Shown piece by piece: positions 62,247 to 64,000 of a stretch of 64,000 nucleotides of DNA. The translations under genes and the position numbers were made by a program. A model generated the notes under the pieces. That model had not been told where the DNA came from, made no database searches, and worked only from the letters and a program-made list of their open reading frames with translations. Position 1 is the stretch's first letter. Every line of letters begins with the position of its first letter. Source of the DNA: Bradyrhizobium sp. ISRA430 (GTDB lineage Bacteria; Pseudomonadota; Alphaproteobacteria; Rhizobiales; Xanthobacteraceae); NCBI RefSeq assembly GCF_029909975.1, contig NZ_CP094516.1:2976001-3040000 (forward strand), given 5' to 3'.

Positions 62247-62942
62247 CTACTTGTGCACCCCGCTGAATGCGTAGCGCCGCCTCAGCGAGGCGACGCATTG
62301 CGAGGCGGCCGAACTGATGGCGAGATAGACCACCGCCACCGCGAGATACATTTCGACGAGACGGCCGTTGAGCTGCGCGAGCTTCGAGGCTGCGCCGAGA
62401 AGATCGGTGAGCGAGAGCACATAGACGAGCGAAGTGTCCTGGAACAGGATGATGGTCTGGCTCAGGATGATCGGGCTCGCGACACGGACGACTTGCGGCA
62501 GGATCACGCATCGATAGGTATCGAAGGTGGACAAAGCGAGCGCCTGGCACGCTTCAAACTGCCCCTTGTTCACCGCGCGCAAGCCGACGCGGATGATCTC
62601 GGAATAATAGGCCGCCTCGAACAAGCCGAAGGTGATGAAGGCCGTCCAGGTCGCGCCGATCGGAATCGGACGACCGTTGCCCGAGAGGTGCCCGAGCACG
62701 ATCGGCACCAGGAAGAAGAACCAGAACAGGACGAGGATCAGCGGGATCGAACGGATCAGCGCGATGTAGCCGCGCACGATCCGGGCGATGACCAGCACCT
62801 CGAAGTGCTGCACGAGGGCGAAGCAGGTCCCCAGCAGCATGCCGATGACGAAGGCCGCGGCGGTCAGCGCAAGGGAAAACAGAAGCCCCGACCAGAGATA
62901 GGGCCAGGCCTGAAGGAGGATCGAGAAATCGAGGCTGTTCAT
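62247..62942 (-). CDS. Polar amino acid ABC transporter permease (GltK type)
   Basis: 231 residues, five or so membrane helices with the EAA loop [24 protein letters not shown] (about 111-134), the ATPase docking site. Start ATG 62942 overlaps the first permease stop by four bases (ATGA), so translation is coupled. Confidence 0.94.
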   Translation of the reverse strand: MNSLDFSILLQAWPYLWSGLLFSLALTAAAFVIGMLLGTCFALVQHFEVLVIARIVRGYIALIRSIPLILVLFWFFFLVPIVLGHLSGNGRPIPIGATWTAFITFGLFEAAYYSEIIRVGLRAVNKGQFEACQALALSTFDTYRCVILPQVVRVASPIILSQTIILFQDTSLVYVLSLTDLLGAASKLAQLNGRLVEMYLAVAVVYLAISSAASQCVASLRRRYAFSGVHK

Positions 62943-63733
62943 TTCACGACCTCCATTCCGTGCGGCAATGCGGCGTCCGGCTGCACGTCGTCCGCCAGGG
63001 GCGGCTCGATCGCAGCCTTTGCCGGCGTGGAGCCCGGGATACGCGCGGCCCTGTCGATGAGCATCATCGATTGATAGGCAATGAGCGCGAGCGCGAGATA
63101 GATGAGCGTCGCGGCGCCGAATGCCGTGAACGTCTGGAAGGTCGCTTCACTGATCTGGCGCGCCTGCGCAGTCAGCTCCATCAGGCCGATGGTGAGCGCC
63201 ACCGACGTATTCTTGTAGATGCCCATGACCTCGCTGGTCAGGCTCGGCACGATCAGGCGTAACGCCTGCGGCACGATGATGTAACGATAGGTCAGGTATC
63301 CGCCAAGACCGAGCGCGCTCGCCGCCTCGGTCTGTCCCTTTGGCAAGGCCTCGATGCCCGCGCGCACCTGCTCGGCGATGCGCGCCGCGGTGTAGAGACC
63401 CAGGCACAGCAGCGCTGGGAAGAACGATCCCCAGGGCGGCGGGATCTGCTTGATGGCGTCGCCAAGCGAGGTCGGGAGAATCTCCGGCAGCACGAAGTAC
63501 CAGAGAAACATCTGGACCAGGACGGGGATGTTCCGGAAGATCTCCACGTAGAGCCGCGCGAGGGCCGCCACGAGCCGGTTCTGCACGGTCCGGCCGATGC
63601 CGACGACGACGCCGACAGCGAAGGCGATCCACCAGCCGAAGAAGGCCAGCGCCAGCGTCCAACCGAGACCTGAGAGAAGCCAGTCGATATAGCGCTGACC
63701 ATCTGCCGTCTGTTCAAAAAGCACTCCGAACAT
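62939..63733 (-). CDS. Polar amino acid ABC transporter permease (GltJ type)
   Basis: 264 residues, His/Glu/Asp-uptake permease layout with EAA loop ARIAEQVRAGIEALPKGQTEAASALG (about 116-141). Helix pairs span about 20-45, 60-85, 110-130 and 190-240. The C-terminal tail is extended by 25 polar residues. Probably forms the heterodimer with the next permease; likely glutamate/aspartate type. Confidence 0.93.
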   Translation of the reverse strand: MFGVLFEQTADGQRYIDWLLSGLGWTLALAFFGWWIAFAVGVVVGIGRTVQNRLVAALARLYVEIFRNIPVLVQMFLWYFVLPEILPTSLGDAIKQIPPPWGSFFPALLCLGLYTAARIAEQVRAGIEALPKGQTEAASALGLGGYLTYRYIIVPQALRLIVPSLTSEVMGIYKNTSVALTIGLMELTAQARQISEATFQTFTAFGAATLIYLALALIAYQSMMLIDRAARIPGSTPAKAAIEPPLADDVQPDAALPHGMEVVK

Positions 63734-63795
63734 CGCGAACCTCAGGGTTTGGATGCGAGCGAAGGCGACTACATGGAGTCTCGTGGCGTTTGCGG

Positions 63796-64000
63796 TCAGT
63801 CGACGGCATCACTCGGATGCGCGATCCGCTCCATCAGCGTCTCGGTGAGCGGGAATGCAAGATTCTCGCCCTTGGGCGGGATCGGCCTGGTGAACCATTT
63901 CGCGTACGTCTTCTCGAACTGACCCGACGCCATCTGCTTGGACAAGACGTCGTCGACGAGTGCCTTGAAGCCGGCATCGCCCTTGGTGAACATCAGCCCG
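63796..64000 (-). CDS. ABC transporter amino acid-binding protein, C-terminus (partial)
   Basis: Frame open to the window edge (67 codons visible). LMFTKGDAGFKALVDDVLSKQMASGQFEKTYAKWFTRPIPP is the end of a glutamate/aspartate-type periplasmic binding protein (GltI/AatJ). It is the first gene of the transporter operon, 62 bases before the first permease; most of it lies outside the window. Confidence 0.85.
   Translation of the reverse strand, partial: GLMFTKGDAGFKALVDDVLSKQMASGQFEKTYAKWFTRPIPPKGENLAFPLTETLMERIAHPSDAVD

Noticed and set aside
1..64000. tRNA, rRNA or CRISPR array
   Set aside because: No T-loop/acceptor pairs, rRNA stretches or regularly spaced direct repeats were seen; small RNA other than the trp leader could not be judged by eye.

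Overview
The window looks like chromosomal DNA of a Bradyrhizobium-like alphaproteobacterium (inference). The signs are: GC-rich sequence; a fused cytochrome b/c1 gene (fbcH type) beside a Rieske gene; a fused anthranilate synthase trpE(G) behind a tiny Trp leader peptide; two FixK/FNR-type boxes; and many short dispersed palindromic repeats of the kind scattered between genes in this genus. No rRNA, tRNA or CRISPR array was found.

Layout. 0-4 kb: tail of an Rsm22-like gene, a LemA/M48 peptidase pair and two adjacent ParA/MinD-like P-loop proteins. 4-14 kb: housekeeping metabolism, with apt, trpE(G) plus its attenuator, a dienelactone hydrolase, fbcFH (cytochrome bc1), trmL, queE, a queD-like gene, hemF and a HAD phosphatase. 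14-19.6 kb: repeats, a YodC-like protein, a 2OG-oxygenase-like protein and a nested transposon (an IS91-type unit with a tyrosine recombinase sitting inside the left end of an IS630-type element). 19.6-30.3 kb: two divergent, tightly overlapped operons. The minus-strand one is DUF1285-NUDIX-DUF6111-cca-TauE; the plus-strand one is moxR-DUF58-DUF4159-large membrane protein. 30.5-33.5 kb: a candidate Zur-regulated zinc uptake unit (Zur-like palindrome, DUF2946 protein, TonB receptor). 33.6-36.2 kb: TAXI binding protein and small membrane or secreted proteins. 36.3-42.4 kb: two paralogous secreted arylsulfatases and two small divergent exported proteins, separated by an intergenic region with two FixK-type boxes. 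42.6-45 kb: accessory genes including a metzincin-like protein without a signal peptide. 45-55.7 kb: GNAT, NUDIX, phosphoesterase, isocitrate lyase with a divergent RamB/ScfR-type regulator, secreted zincin, TPR and htpX. 56-59.3 kb: small exported proteins of unclear role. 59.3-64 kb: FAD-linked hydroxyacid dehydrogenase, a hisC remnant and a polar amino acid ABC transporter whose binding protein runs off the window.

How the genes work together. fbcF/fbcH form the respiratory bc1 complex. queE/queD belong to 7-deazaguanine (or possibly pterin/folate) synthesis. moxR-DUF58 and partners look like a chaperone/von-Willebrand-like membrane module. aceA and its divergent regulator control the glyoxylate shunt. 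The most interesting signals are the leaderless trp attenuator, the Zur-box zinc locus, the FixK-box sulfatase locus, the metzincin, and the nested IS with a hairpin over the recombinase ribosome binding site.
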